Shown piece by piece: positions 1 to 8,689 of a stretch of 64,000 bases of DNA (positions are counted from its first letter, which is position 1; every line of letters starts with the position of its first letter). Position numbers and translations under genes: made by a program. The notes below the pieces were generated by a model. It saw nothing but the letters and a program-made list of their open reading frames with translations. It was not told the origin of the DNA and did no database searches. Source of the stretch: Candidatus Saccharimonadota bacterium (GTDB taxonomy: Bacteria > Patescibacteriota > Saccharimonadia > Saccharimonadales > Saccharimonadaceae). The DNA is taken from positions 62,001-126,000 of the forward strand of contig JAUMZP010000002.1 of assembly GCA_030528025.1 (NCBI GenBank), in the 5' to 3' direction.

Positions 1-2
1 CT

Positions 3-235
3 GGCCTAGTAGGGTATTATGCCGTGTGTAGCGCTCAGCCCGCTCCTGAGGCAGCTCAAGCAGTGCGGCGGCTCCAGGCCTATATGGCGGCCACAGCGTA
101 TGATATGCTGGGTAATAAATAGCTAACCAGGAGGCTGAACGCGCTATTACTCAGGCGTGTGCTATGATGGATGCCACTCAGCCGCAGTATACGTCTATTG
201 CTGCACTGGTTGCAGCGATTGATGCAGAATCGTGA
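3..235 (+). pseudogene. 3' remnant of an Ala-rich protein, frameshifted
   Basis: The window opens inside a reading frame (frame 3) rich in Ala, Gln and Arg that stops at TAG 120-122. Just past the stop, frame 2 continues with the same composition (Ala, Glu, Gln-rich, starting ANQEAERAI) to a TGA at 233-235, with no start codon or ribosome binding site of its own. This is what a single frameshift near 118-123 in one helical protein would give. The function is not recognisable. It is the first of several broken frames in the first 1.9 kb. Confidence 0.45.
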
Positions 236-702
236 CGTGAACCCTTTGATATGCTATGAGAAGACGACGATTCGTAGTGGCGCTAGAAGAGAAAGAGGCT
301 AGGCACGTAAGAGAGGCGATAACGTGTTTTGGTTATAGCGAATAGTGGAATACTGGAGTATGCCTTCTTTTTCTTCATCTTCTGGCGCAGTATATGGCCT
401 GGATAAACAAGTTCAGGTTAGTTGTTCATGAAACAAAATAATCACGTCAGAGTAGTACGGGTAAGGGGAATATCTACTAGTGATTTGGTTGCTTTGCTCG
501 CTCGTTTTGTACTTGTCCTGTCATGGGGAAAAGGATAGCTATGCAAGGAAAGAGTACGCGGTATAACCTATACGGGATGGCGTACCCGTGAGAATATGGG
601 TTGTTTTGTTATGTGTGGGGTATATTACAGATGATGAGAGTATCAGTTGTACCAGCTCAAGTTACCACGGTAGAGGATCGAATTATCGGTTGCCTTGGTT
701 TT
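236..702. other. decayed region with tiny coupled reading frames
   Basis: No intact gene is visible. A 23-codon frame (360-431) overlaps a 36-codon frame (428-538, starting MKQNNHVRV) by ATGA, the signature of translational coupling, and a 16-codon frame follows at 541-591. None has a convincing Shine-Dalgarno site. They may be leftovers of one or two genes broken by indels or very small proteins. I favour decay because the flanking frames on both sides are also frameshifted. Confidence 0.3.
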
Positions 703-1273
703 ATGAAGATCCTTATTTTAGTGAGTGCCATATTATGTGGGGCTGGCCTTGGAGTAGATGGTGTTACTAAGGCTGAGGTGTATGATAAAAGTGACCACAC
801 GATTCGATTTATGGTGAAGGGTTTTCCGGGTGACAGTCCGTACAGTAATAACTATTGGGATGGATACCCCGATATGATATGGGAAAAACACCTCAAAAAG
901 GATATTGATCCTATGATAAAAACGTATTTGGTGCCGACGCATCGCTCGCATCAATAGAAGTCTACAGTATACCTGCAGTGAACCAAAGGATAGGAAAAGA
1001 GATACCATTGTATCGTGATGCCTTCCAGCGATTTGGTAAAAATATACATGTCGCTGTACGTATAAAGAGTAGGGTTGTCCATAATGATGTAGCCGCACAG
1101 ATATACCAGATAATCGTCAAGCTGCGAGAGCTTGGTGTGTCGCTATCTATTAATTATGAGATTATGAGAACCCCATGGTATATGTTGCATTAGTCGAAGA
1201 AGCAAGTATACGCGGTATACACTCACCGCAGGATGTAAGGAAATATATAGAAATGAAGGAGAAAAAGCTATGA
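703..1273 (+). pseudogene. putative exported protein, broken by two frameshifts
   Basis: A plausible signal peptide starts at ATG 703 (MKILILVSAILCGAG). The frame holds until about 920, where an A5 run (ATAAAAACG) marks a shift: the frame starting after it reads on as a coherent protein (NVFGADASLASIEVYS) to 1193. A second shift near 1180 is needed to reach the C-terminus, which ends in KEKKL at TGA 1271-1273. That stop overlaps the next start by ATGA, so this and the following broken gene were once an operon. The family is not recognised. Sequencing indels at homopolymers are an alternative to true decay. Confidence 0.5.
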
Positions 1274-1791
1274 AAATAGAACAGTACTTGGCATTAAGCA
1301 TATTATCTTAACAGTAAAATCCCTAAGTAGTTTTGCCTCCAGTAGCGAGGAGCTATCTATTGAGGCGCTCATAAAACAGGGAAAAATTGACAATTATCGC
1401 CACAGTGATGGATCTATTTCTCTCGAACTTAAGTCTCTCTCCTCCCTCGCATCCTGGCACCTCATCAACACTATAACCACTTCATCTGGTATGTCAGCTA
1501 TTGCTGTGCAAGATCCAGCCACCAAGGACATTGTCTTTGCCTACCGCAGGACAGATATTGATAAAAATATCTGGGAAGCGATGAAAGATATTGAGTCGGA
1601 TCTTGCGATTGCATCGAGTGGAAATGTTTTTGTACAGGATGGGCTGAACCAATTCCACGATGCCTACACCTTCTACACCAAGACGATCAAGAAAGTTGGC
1701 GGTGGTTCATGTAGGCACCAAGAGCTTCACCGGTCATTCACTCGGTGGTAGGCTAGATGGTTTGGGCTACTTTTTCAATATTGGTGCTTAG
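1270..1791 (+). pseudogene. lipase-like alpha/beta hydrolase pseudogene
   Basis: ATG 1270 follows an AAGGAG-like site and gives MKIEQYLALSI before a stop at 1309. The neighbouring frame continues from about 1305 through a long coherent stretch (SSFASSSEELSIEAL, then DPATKDIVFAYR and DAYTFYTKTIKK). A second shift near 1700 brings in the nucleophile elbow GHSLGG (about 1729-1749), followed by LDGLGYFFNIGA and a TAG at 1789-1791. The elbow and the upstream layout resemble lipase class 3 / DUF2974-type hydrolases. With two frameshifts and a truncated end after the nucleophile (no Asp or His of the triad left) it cannot make an active enzyme. Confidence 0.6.
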
Positions 1792-1997
1792 GCAGCATAC
1801 TCGCTTTTATAATTTCCTAGAGGAAGAATAAGACAGCGAGAAATAATAAATGGGCTGATACGCGCACGTCGCTTCTCTAGGAGTCTCTTTAAGCTAGCTT
1901 TCATCTCCCTCCTGCACAATACCATACATGAAAACAGCAACCATGACCCAATCAGCCGCAGTGGTCGCTTAATCCGCGGACGCTCAGTATCGATATT

Positions 1998-4709
1998 GTG
2001 CTGCCGGTGCTTAATGAGGTGCATGTTATTGCGCGCTCGGTGAGCACTTTGCACGCGTATTTATCACAGCATGTGCCGCATCGCTGGCGCATCATCATTG
2101 CCGACAATGGCAGCACGGACGGCACAGCGGACGCGGCGCGCCAATTGGCGGTGCGTTATCCTGAGGTGCAGCTCATTCAGCTTGCCGAGAAAGGCCGTGG
2201 CCGGGCTCTCAAGCAAGCTTGGCTACAGAGCTCGGCCGATATTCTGGCCTATATGGATATCGACCTCTCTACCAACTTAGACAGCTTCGTCCCGATGATT
2301 ACCCCGCTGGTTATGGGTGAGGCAGCTGTGGCGACGGGCTCGCGCCTGATGAAGCAGTCGCGCACAACCCGCGGCTTCAAGCGCGACACTATCTCGCGCT
2401 GTTACAACTGGATTATTCGCCGGACGATGAAGACGAAATTTGTTGATGCTCAGTGCGGTTTCAAGGCGATTCGGCGCGATGCGGCACGCAAGATTCTACC
2501 TCGCATTAAGGATACTGGTTGGTTCTTTGATACCGAACTGCTCGTCAAGGCAGAGTACGCTGGCTATACCATCCACGAGGAGCCAGTTGAGTGGGTCGAA
2601 GACACCGACTCGCGCGTTCATATTATCAAGACTGCAACAGATGATCTCAAGGGCCTTTCGCGGGTGCGGCGCGAATATGGCAAGGCGAGCTTTGGTGAGC
2701 TAGCAGCTGTGGCTGGACTTTTGCTGCTAACGAGTGTGCTCTACTTCTGGAACTTGACCATCAACGGCATGGCCAATAGCTACTATGCTGCCGCTGCTCA
2801 GGCAGCAAGTACCGACTGGACGGCCTGGCTGTTTGGCAGCCTTGATGCAGCAAACTTTGTTAGTGTCGATAAACCGCCCATCAGTATGATGATCATGGGG
2901 CTTAGTGGTCGGCTCTTTGGCTTCTCGTCGTGGAGTATGCTCATGCCGCATGCGCTTGCGGGGGTCGCAACAGTTATGCTTATCTATGCAGTAGTTAAGC
3001 GGTGGTATGGTGCCAAGGCAGGGCTCATCGCTGGTGTGGTGATGGCGCTGACGCCAGCAGCTGCCTTGATGTTTCGCTTTAATAACCCCGATAGTTTCTT
3101 GACACTCTTCTTGACGGCCAGTGCCTACGCCTTCCTCCGCGCCTTTGAAAATAAGAAGCCAGTGCTGTGGCTGAGCCTTGCAGGGCTCTTTACTGGCCTG
3201 GCCTTTAATACAAAAATGCTGCAGGGGCTACTGGTGCTACCAGTGATGGCGCTGCTCTATCTAGTGTGCGCCCGACCAAAGCTCGTGACACGCCTCTGGC
3301 ATCTTGGCGTGGCCGGTGTGGTAGCGGCTGTCTCGACCTTTTGGTGGAGCGTGCTTGTGTGGCTTACTCCGGCGGCTCATCGCCCGTGGGTGGGCAGTAC
3401 CAATGATAATAACATTTGGAGTTTGATCTTTGGCTACAATGGCTTTGGGCGCTTGTTGGGCAGTGGCGGTGGCCCTGGCAAAGCGCCAGGTAGTGGGGTA
3501 GCGCAGATGGGCCAAGCAGCGGCAACCACAACCCAATCTGCCGTGCAGCCAGCTGGCCATACAGCGACGCAGGCAGCATCTATGACGCCACCAACCGGCG
3601 GCGGTATGGGTAGCCACGGTGGTGGCCCAGGAGGTGTTGGCTTTGGCGGCGAGACAGGGGTGCTGCGTATCTTTAACGAAAGTTTTGGCCCTAATATTGC
3701 CTGGTTGCTTGTGGCAGCCGTGATCGGTGGCGGGCTCGTGCTGTGGCTGCTGCACCGCGCGCCACGGCACAACAAAGAGCGTGTTGGTGTGCTGCTGTGG
3801 CTGGGCTGGCTGCTCATTCATATCATTATCTTTAGTATGACAAGCGGGACGATCCATCCATACTACGTCGTGGCGATGGTACCGAGTGTTGCTGCCCTGG
3901 TAGGGATTGGCACGCCGTATCTGTGGCAAGCTTACACGCGGCGCACGAAGCTGGCCTGGCTTGTGCCACTGACAATACTGCTCACGACGATCATTGGTGT
4001 TATTATGCTTGGCTATAGCAATACCTGGCCGTGGCTTACATGGCTTGTCATTATCACTGGTGGAGTAGCGGCTATGATGACGCTTGTGCCACTAATAACA
4101 CTCCCTCGGTGGTATGCGCGGACGGCTCTTGCTATGGCTGTGCTGGCTGGTATGGCTGCACCAGTAGCCTTTAGCTTGAGCACAATAGCGACAGCGCATA
4201 GTGGAAGCATTCCTACAGCGGGTCCGGGTGCGACGGCAATGAGCGGCACGAATAACGAATCAGCCCAGGCAGAAGCCGCTCTTGTCTCGTACCTTGTAGC
4301 GCACCAGCAGAATGCAATATGGCTTGCAGCAGTCAACAGCGCCAATGAGTCGGCACCAATCCAGCTCTCCACAGGCAAGGCGGTGATGGCAGTCGGTGGC
4401 TTTAACGGCAGCGACAGCACGCTCACGCTCGAGCAGTTCAAGCAGCTGGTACGTCAGGGTAGTGTGCGCTACTACGTGGTGGGCCAGCATGGGCCAGGTG
4501 GGCATGGCGGGCAGCAGTCGACGCAGGCAGGAACGAATTCATCGGCTGCATCGACTGCAAAATCCTCATCAGACCAAACACGAACCACCCATCATCATGG
4601 TGGGCCGGGTGGCAACTCTGCTATCGCTACCTGGGCGGCGAGTGCTGGCACTAAGGTTGACTACGGTGGCACGCAATACACCGTGTACGATCTCTCGCAG
4701 GCAGTTTAG
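1998..4709 (+). CDS. GT2 - GT39 fusion: polyprenyl-phosphate sugar synthase plus membrane mannosyltransferase (YkcC/YkcB-like)
   Basis: Residues 1-230 are a GT2 glycosyltransferase of the dolichyl-phosphate-mannose synthase type: ADNGSTDGT, DID at 87-89 for metal/nucleotide sugar, and QCGFKA. From about 235 on, multiple membrane segments carry the GT39/ArnT-like YkcB signature (VSVDKPPISMMIMGLSG, FNNPDSFLTLFL, FNTKMLQGLLVLP). A Gly/Ala/Gln-rich stretch lies at about 488-552 and a Gly/His/Ser-rich tail near the C-terminus. In Bacillus, YkcC and YkcB are separate neighbouring proteins; here one chain would both load the lipid carrier and transfer the sugar outside the membrane. The GTG start at 1998 cuts into the first beta strand: the codons just upstream (LSIDIV) belong to the domain but have no start codon, while ATG 1928 is in another frame, so the true start may be lost or frameshifted. 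Confidence 0.85.
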   Translation: MLPVLNEVHVIARSVSTLHAYLSQHVPHRWRIIIADNGSTDGTADAARQLAVRYPEVQLIQLAEKGRGRALKQAWLQSSADILAYMDIDLSTNLDSFVPMITPLVMGEAAVATGSRLMKQSRTTRGFKRDTISRCYNWIIRRTMKTKFVDAQCGFKAIRRDAARKILPRIKDTGWFFDTELLVKAEYAGYTIHEEPVEWVEDTDSRVHIIKTATDDLKGLSRVRREYGKASFGELAAVAGLLLLTSVLYFWNLTINGMANSYYAAAAQAASTDWTAWLFGSLDAANFVSVDKPPISMMIMGLSGRLFGFSSWSMLMPHALAGVATVMLIYAVVKRWYGAKAGLIAGVVMALTPAAALMFRFNNPDSFLTLFLTASAYAFLRAFENKKPVLWLSLAGLFTGLAFNTKMLQGLLVLPVMALLYLVCARPKLVTRLWHLGVAGVVAAVSTFWWSVLVWLTPAAHRPWVGSTNDNNIWSLIFGYNGFGRLLGSGGGPGKAPGSGVAQMGQAAATTTQSAVQPAGHTATQAASMTPPTGGGMGSHGGGPGGVGFGGETGVLRIFNESFGPNIAWLLVAAVIGGGLVLWLLHRAPRHNKERVGVLLWLGWLLIHIIIFSMTSGTIHPYYVVAMVPSVAALVGIGTPYLWQAYTRRTKLAWLVPLTILLTTIIGVIMLGYSNTWPWLTWLVIITGGVAAMMTLVPLITLPRWYARTALAMAVLAGMAAPVAFSLSTIATAHSGSIPTAGPGATAMSGTNNESAQAEAALVSYLVAHQQNAIWLAAVNSANESAPIQLSTGKAVMAVGGFNGSDSTLTLEQFKQLVRQGSVRYYVVGQHGPGGHGGQQSTQAGTNSSAASTAKSSSDQTRTTHHHGGPGGNSAIATWAASAGTKVDYGGTQYTVYDLSQAV

Positions 4710-4730
4710 ATCGTATCGTAACAGAGATAG

Positions 4731-4767
4731 AGAGCCAGTCTTTGGGTCTGGCTCTTTATTATTTTTT
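4731..4767 (+). terminator. Rho-independent terminator, probably bidirectional
   Basis: The arms AGAGCCAG and CTGGCTCT pair around an 8-nt loop and are followed by TTATTATTTTTT. It sits between the convergent GT fusion gene and the NUDIX gene. Confidence 0.8.
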
Positions 4768-4782
4768 CAATTAACGCAAAGC

Positions 4783-5283
4783 CTACTTGTGGCGCATTGC
4801 CAGGCCAGCGCGAAGTGTTTCATGATAAAACGGTAGCAGTGGCAGAGCATCGATCTCGGTGAGTGAATACCACGTCGCTGCGCTATTTTCGGTATTAAGC
4901 CGAGGTGTTATGCGCTGCGCACATTCAACGAGTACCGGATACACATACCACTGGCGGCTATGCGCTGCATCGATCTGCATCAGGGGCTGCTGTGCCACCA
5001 CGATAGTTGTCACTCGCGGGTCAATACCTAGTTCCTCGGCTAATTCTTGCCCGGCCAGTACCGTAATGCTCGTATCGGTTCGATTGATGAAGCCGGAGAC
5101 GCCATTGAGCATACGCGGCTGCTCCATCTCTTGCTGGCTACGCCGTGCCAGTAAAATCTCATCACCGTAACATACCACGCAGTTGAAGACAAAGCAGATG
5201 GGCTGGCTAGTGTAGTCGATCCTTCCATCGGGTAGGCGAGGATAGTCTTTGGTTTGGTAGGCAATCATCGCAAGCGGATTCAT
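4783..5283 (-). CDS. NUDIX-fold phosphoesterase-like protein
   Basis: A 166-residue protein that resembles predicted phosphoesterases of the NUDIX fold (DEILLARRSQQE, GVSGFINRTD, QELAEELGI). The NUDIX box is degenerate: Asp replaces the first Glu and Gln the Arg, so nucleotide pyrophosphatase activity is uncertain. I chose ATG 5283 (MNPLAMIAYQ) because a TATACT box lies 6 nt upstream (TATGCTATACTAATC), which fits a leaderless transcript, and because residues further upstream read as non-protein-like sequence. Confidence 0.7.
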   Translation of the reverse strand: MNPLAMIAYQTKDYPRLPDGRIDYTSQPICFVFNCVVCYGDEILLARRSQQEMEQPRMLNGVSGFINRTDTSITVLAGQELAEELGIDPRVTTIVVAQQPLMQIDAAHSRQWYVYPVLVECAQRITPRLNTENSAATWYSLTEIDALPLLPFYHETLRAGLAMRHK

Positions 5284-5483
5284 ATGATTAGTATAGCATA
5301 AGAGGAATGAACAGAGGTAGAAAATACTAATGCGTAAGTCATAATATACCTTGATATAGTTGCCTTTTTGTCTATACAAACCCTTGAGTAATGGTGTAAT
5401 GGAGTGAAAAATCAAATTTTAAGACTGCCCTAAGCCACGTCGTGCATACTACAGATACAACCATAAACAAGGAGTATACGACA

Positions 5484-5741
5484 ATGGCACAGCAACCAAC
5501 TCTCACCACAGATGAAGCTCTCGTTTTGCAGCAGATTAACGAGCACGGCGAAGATGATGTGATCGGCCTAGAGCAGAGTCTGCGCATGAGCCGCCCAAAG
5601 CTTATGGCACAACTCACTCACCTCAAGAACAAAGGACTTATTACGGTCAAGATGACGACTGGTGATTGGTGGATCACCGTCAGCCGCCGCGGCCAACAGA
5701 TGATGCGCCGCCTATGGCCCGAGGCAGCACTGGGGTACTAG
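5484..5741 (+). CDS. small winged-helix DNA-binding protein
   Basis: An 85-residue protein with a helix-turn-helix and wing layout: DEALVLQQINEHGED, then MSRPKLMAQLTHLKNKGLI as the recognition part, and a basic C-terminal helix (RRGQQMMRRL). It resembles MarR/PadR-type minimal regulators. Start ATG 5484 has AAGGAG about 9 nt upstream; an in-frame ATG at 5442 lacks a site. It lies just upstream of a two-component system and of the inverted repeat at 5834, so a regulatory link is possible but unproven. Confidence 0.7.
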   Translation: MAQQPTLTTDEALVLQQINEHGEDDVIGLEQSLRMSRPKLMAQLTHLKNKGLITVKMTTGDWWITVSRRGQQMMRRLWPEAALGY

Positions 5742-5833
5742 TCTGCAATACGAAGGACGAGTATCGCCACTATGACACTAAGAGGGTGAGACAATGTGAC
5801 TGACACAGCTTATGTAATATGTAATGATAAACT

Positions 5834-5856
5834 TGAATATTCTTGGGAAATATTCA
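5834..5856. promoter_or_regulatory. 23-nt inverted repeat TGAATAT-N9-ATATTCA (copy 1)
   Basis: A perfect 8-bp inverted repeat (TGAATATT and AATATTCA, 7-nt core) about 90 bp before the response regulator start. The same architecture and length recur at 18615, 19373, 47521 and 59004. A second palindrome, ATTCAT-AATG-ATGAAT (5911-5926), lies next to the TATAAT box (5934-5939) of the downstream gene. Both look like operator sites for a dimeric regulator. Confidence 0.5.
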
Positions 5857-5945
5857 TTTTAGCGCGCCATCGGATATCCGAAAAGAGAAGTCTAGGGCGG
5901 TGCAATAAAGATTCATAATGATGAATAACACGGTATAATAAGGAT

Positions 5946-6629
5946 ATGAAACTATTAGTTGTTGATGATGAGCGACGCATTGCCGAGTCGATAAAACAGG
6001 GGTTAGAGCAAGAAGGCTACGCCGTCGATGTTGCCTTTGATGGTGAGGATGGTTACAATGCTGCATGGGCCGATGAGTATGATGCGATTATTCTTGATGT
6101 AATGATGCCAGTGATGAATGGCTTCGAAGTGGTGCAGAAGCTTCGCAGCATGGGCAACCACACACCAGTGCTGATGCTCACAGCTAAGGACCAGACACAG
6201 GATATTGTGGCGGGGCTTGACCACGGCGCAGACGACTATTTACCCAAGCCTTTTTCCTTCGATGTGTTAGCGGCTCGCGTGCGTGCCCTGCTACGGCGTC
6301 CCCAAGAGGCGCTCGGGACCGTGCTGCGCGTGGCCGATATCGAGCTTGATACCGTCAAGCAGACCGTGACGCGAGCTGGTCAACCTATTGCGCTCTCGGC
6401 TAAAGAATTTGCCATCTTCGAGCACCTCCTGCGCAATAAGAACCAAATCTTAAGCAAAAATAACATAATGACTCACGTTTGGGACTTCGATGCTGATATC
6501 TTGCCAAATAATGTCGAGGTTTTTATCAACTACCTTCGGGGTAAACTCGAGAAGCCATTCCCAGATAGCCGTCCAATTATCGAGACAGTGCGGGGCTTTG
6601 GCTACATCGTCAAGGACGACCCAGCATGA
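5946..6629 (+). CDS. OmpR/PhoB-family response regulator
   Basis: 227 residues, normal for the family. The receiver domain has VVDDE near the start, the phosphoacceptor Asp51 in LDVMMPVMNG and Lys101 in LPKPFSF. The C-terminal winged helix (from about 130) contains LSAKEFAIFEHLLRN and ends with ETVRGFGYIVKDD. A TATAAT box at 5934-5939 lies 6 nt before ATG 5946, suggesting a leaderless mRNA. The sensor kinase starts 10 nt after the stop, so they form one operon. The stimulus is unknown. Confidence 0.95.
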   Translation: MKLLVVDDERRIAESIKQGLEQEGYAVDVAFDGEDGYNAAWADEYDAIILDVMMPVMNGFEVVQKLRSMGNHTPVLMLTAKDQTQDIVAGLDHGADDYLPKPFSFDVLAARVRALLRRPQEALGTVLRVADIELDTVKQTVTRAGQPIALSAKEFAIFEHLLRNKNQILSKNNIMTHVWDFDADILPNNVEVFINYLRGKLEKPFPDSRPIIETVRGFGYIVKDDPA

Positions 6630-6639
6630 GGCAGTACCA

Positions 6640-7653
6640 ATGAGCTTTCGCACCACAACACTCCGGCTAGCTGGTACCTATCTTGCGATTATTATGGTAA
6701 TGAGCCTCGGGTTTAGCCTGGTATTTTATCAGACGTCGGCTGCGCAATTGGAGCGGCAGCGCCCACCGAGTGAGGCTGGCAGAGAGCAAGAATTTCATTT
6801 TACCGATCATAGCGTAAATCGCTTCCTTGAGCGGCGAGCGGCTGAAGCGCGGCAAGAGCTGATCGCTCAGCTGGTGCTCGTGAATCTCGCGGCGCTGGCA
6901 ATCGGCAGTGTAGTGAGCTATCTCCTCGCGGAGCACACCCTGCGGCCGATCCGCGCCAATATGCACGCTCAGACGCAGTTCGTTAGTGATGCCAGTCATG
7001 AGCTGCGCACGCCGCTGACCGCGCTGCGCACTGCGAACGAAGTAGCACTGCGCAACCCTAAGCTCACCCTCGCTGAGGCTCGCGCCGTCATAGAAGCGAA
7101 TGTGACCGATGCGACGCGGTTGCAAACGCTGGCCAATACAATGCTTGGCTTGCTTCGGCACGACCGCTCGGTGGTGCAGCTGCAGCCAGTTGCTTTACAA
7201 ACTGTGGTGAGCGAAGCGATGAACTTAGTGGTGGCACCTGCCCAAGCGAAGTCGATTGCCATTGATGACACCACGCCATCTCTGATGGTGCGGGCTCATC
7301 AGCAGCGTCTTGTCCAGCTCCTTACCATTTTGCTCGACAATGCCATCAAGTACAGCCCGGAGCATACCACCATTACCATCACTGCTGAGAATACCAATCG
7401 CTGGGCTAGGGTTCGGATCATTGACCAAGGCATCGGAATGGACGCCGCCACGCAGCGTCAGATATTCCAGCGCTTCTACCGAGCCGACCAAGCTCGCACT
7501 GGTGGACAAGGCCAGGGCTATGGCCTTGGGCTGGCGATTGCCCAGCAGATTATCACCGAACATGGCGGCAAAATTACTGTCAACAGTACGCCTGGTAGTG
7601 GCACGACCTTTACGGTGGGCTTGCGCCTTGCTGGCAGGCAGAGTACGCAGTAG
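6640..7653 (+). CDS. sensor histidine kinase
   Basis: 337 residues. Two membrane segments (about 8-30 and 76-97) flank a short extracytoplasmic loop of about 45 residues. A HAMP-like linker follows, then the H-box with phosphoacceptor His120 (SDASHELRTPL), the N-box (LLDNAIKYSPE), the G1 box (DQGIGMD) and the G2 region (GYGLGLAIAQQI), as in EnvZ/PhoR-type kinases. ATG 6640 is 10 nt after the response regulator stop. The small sensor loop suggests sensing at or in the membrane, which is inference. Confidence 0.93.
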   Translation: MSFRTTTLRLAGTYLAIIMVMSLGFSLVFYQTSAAQLERQRPPSEAGREQEFHFTDHSVNRFLERRAAEARQELIAQLVLVNLAALAIGSVVSYLLAEHTLRPIRANMHAQTQFVSDASHELRTPLTALRTANEVALRNPKLTLAEARAVIEANVTDATRLQTLANTMLGLLRHDRSVVQLQPVALQTVVSEAMNLVVAPAQAKSIAIDDTTPSLMVRAHQQRLVQLLTILLDNAIKYSPEHTTITITAENTNRWARVRIIDQGIGMDAATQRQIFQRFYRADQARTGGQGQGYGLGLAIAQQIITEHGGKITVNSTPGSGTTFTVGLRLAGRQSTQ

Positions 7654-7754
7654 ATAGCATTTTGTAGAAATAAAGAGCGGATGCTTGATAAAAAAGTAAT
7701 GACGCGTATCAAACTAGGCTTGGACTAGCTGGTAGCAAGAGTATATGAGTTGTA

Positions 7755-8030
7755 TTACTTTTTGAGATCAGCTAAAAATTCTTCGGCAGAGTTAAACGGC
7801 TTGCTCAAGTTATTACCAGTTGCTAGCGATGGTTAAATTTCAGTAAGCAGTGCTTCGAGTTGCGGCGTCGTTAGCTCAGGGGTATACGGCTCAATATAGC
7901 GAGTTGCAACGACTTGCGTGAGGTAGCTGTTAATTAACACGCTCAATGTTAGGCCAGCGCTTTTTGCAACTTTCTGGGCTTGGCGCTTGATATTTTCATC
8001 TAATTTTATACGCGTTGTCACCATAATCAT
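7755..8030 (-). pseudogene. RelB/DinJ-like antitoxin interrupted by an in-frame TAA
   Basis: The N-terminal ribbon-helix-helix is clear (VTTRIKLDENIKRQAQKVA, then GLTLSVLINSYL), as in RelB/DinJ antitoxins. The frame stops at TAA 7833-7835 after LEALLTEI. Reading through in the same frame gives a typical antitoxin tail (NNLSKPFNSAEEFLADLKK) ending at TAA 7755-7757. One nonsense change therefore splits the toxin-binding tail from the DNA-binding part. No toxin gene adjoins it, so it is an orphan. The start could be ATG 8030 or 8024. A short DNA-binding product may still be made. Confidence 0.6.
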
Positions 8031-8247
8031 ACTACTGAGCATGTACAAAGTAATATACTGCGTCAAGAACAGTGTTCTTTTCTTGCATCCTATTAGATAG
8101 CACACTCGGACGAAGCTTATGCAAAAAATAGCGTGAACTGAGCACGAGAAAAGCGCGCGGCAATGCGATGGGTCTGCAAGATTTCACTTTAAGCTTCTTT
8201 TAACACCTACTCCCTATACTCGAACCATAATAACGAAAGGAGTATGT

Positions 8248-8631
8248 ATGAAAATAGAAGATGGCTTTGTAGCGGAGAAGCGTAGTGCGTCGCCAATACC
8301 CCCATCGTCCACACAAGTGCAGGCCAAAGGTACGGCCAACTCTGGTTTGATCGCGGCGGTGATCGGCGGTGTGATCGTGGCGGCAGCGCTCGGATTTCTT
8401 GGTGGTATGCAGGTCAATAGCCGCAGCACATCGAGCCAAAATGGCCCTGGTGGCCATGGTATGATGGGTAGTCAAACCAGCCAGGGGAACATGTCGCCAC
8501 CAGGCCAAGCAGGGCAGTCGACGGGCAGTAGTAACCAGCCAGGCGCACCGTCAAATGGAGCAAATACCACTACGCAAAACCAGCAAGGCACCACCCAACA
8601 AACCACGCAAGATACAACCAAGAATACCTAA
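8248..8631 (+). CDS. single-span membrane protein with low-complexity exterior
   Basis: 127 residues: a short cytoplasmic part, one membrane segment at about 32-53 (GLIAAVIGGVIVAAALGFLGG), then an exterior made mainly of Ser, Gln, Gly, Thr and Asn with GPGGHGMMG. AAAGGAG lies upstream of ATG 8248 and a TATACT box about 30 nt before it, so unlike many neighbours it has a leader. No family is recognised. It is probably a disordered cell-surface protein. Confidence 0.65.
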   Translation: MKIEDGFVAEKRSASPIPPSSTQVQAKGTANSGLIAAVIGGVIVAAALGFLGGMQVNSRSTSSQNGPGGHGMMGSQTSQGNMSPPGQAGQSTGSSNQPGAPSNGANTTTQNQQGTTQQTTQDTTKNT

Positions 8632-8641
8632 TACTGATAAT

Positions 8642-8671
8642 AAAACCACCTCTGATATGAGGTGGTTTTTT
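8642..8671. terminator. bidirectional terminator
   Basis: AAAACCACCTC pairs with GAGGTGGTTTT around a 6-nt loop, with T-runs on both sides. It lies between convergent genes. Confidence 0.85.
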
Positions 8672-8689
8672 GGCTTATTGGAGTAAGGA

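Noticed and set aside
1788-2054. 88-codon minus-strand frame
   Set aside because: Overlaps the 5' end of the glycosyltransferase gene on the other strand; Arg/His-rich with no support.
3261-3929. 222-codon minus-strand frame
   Set aside because: Shadow of the Gly-rich part of the glycosyltransferase fusion; His/Pro/Cys-rich noise.
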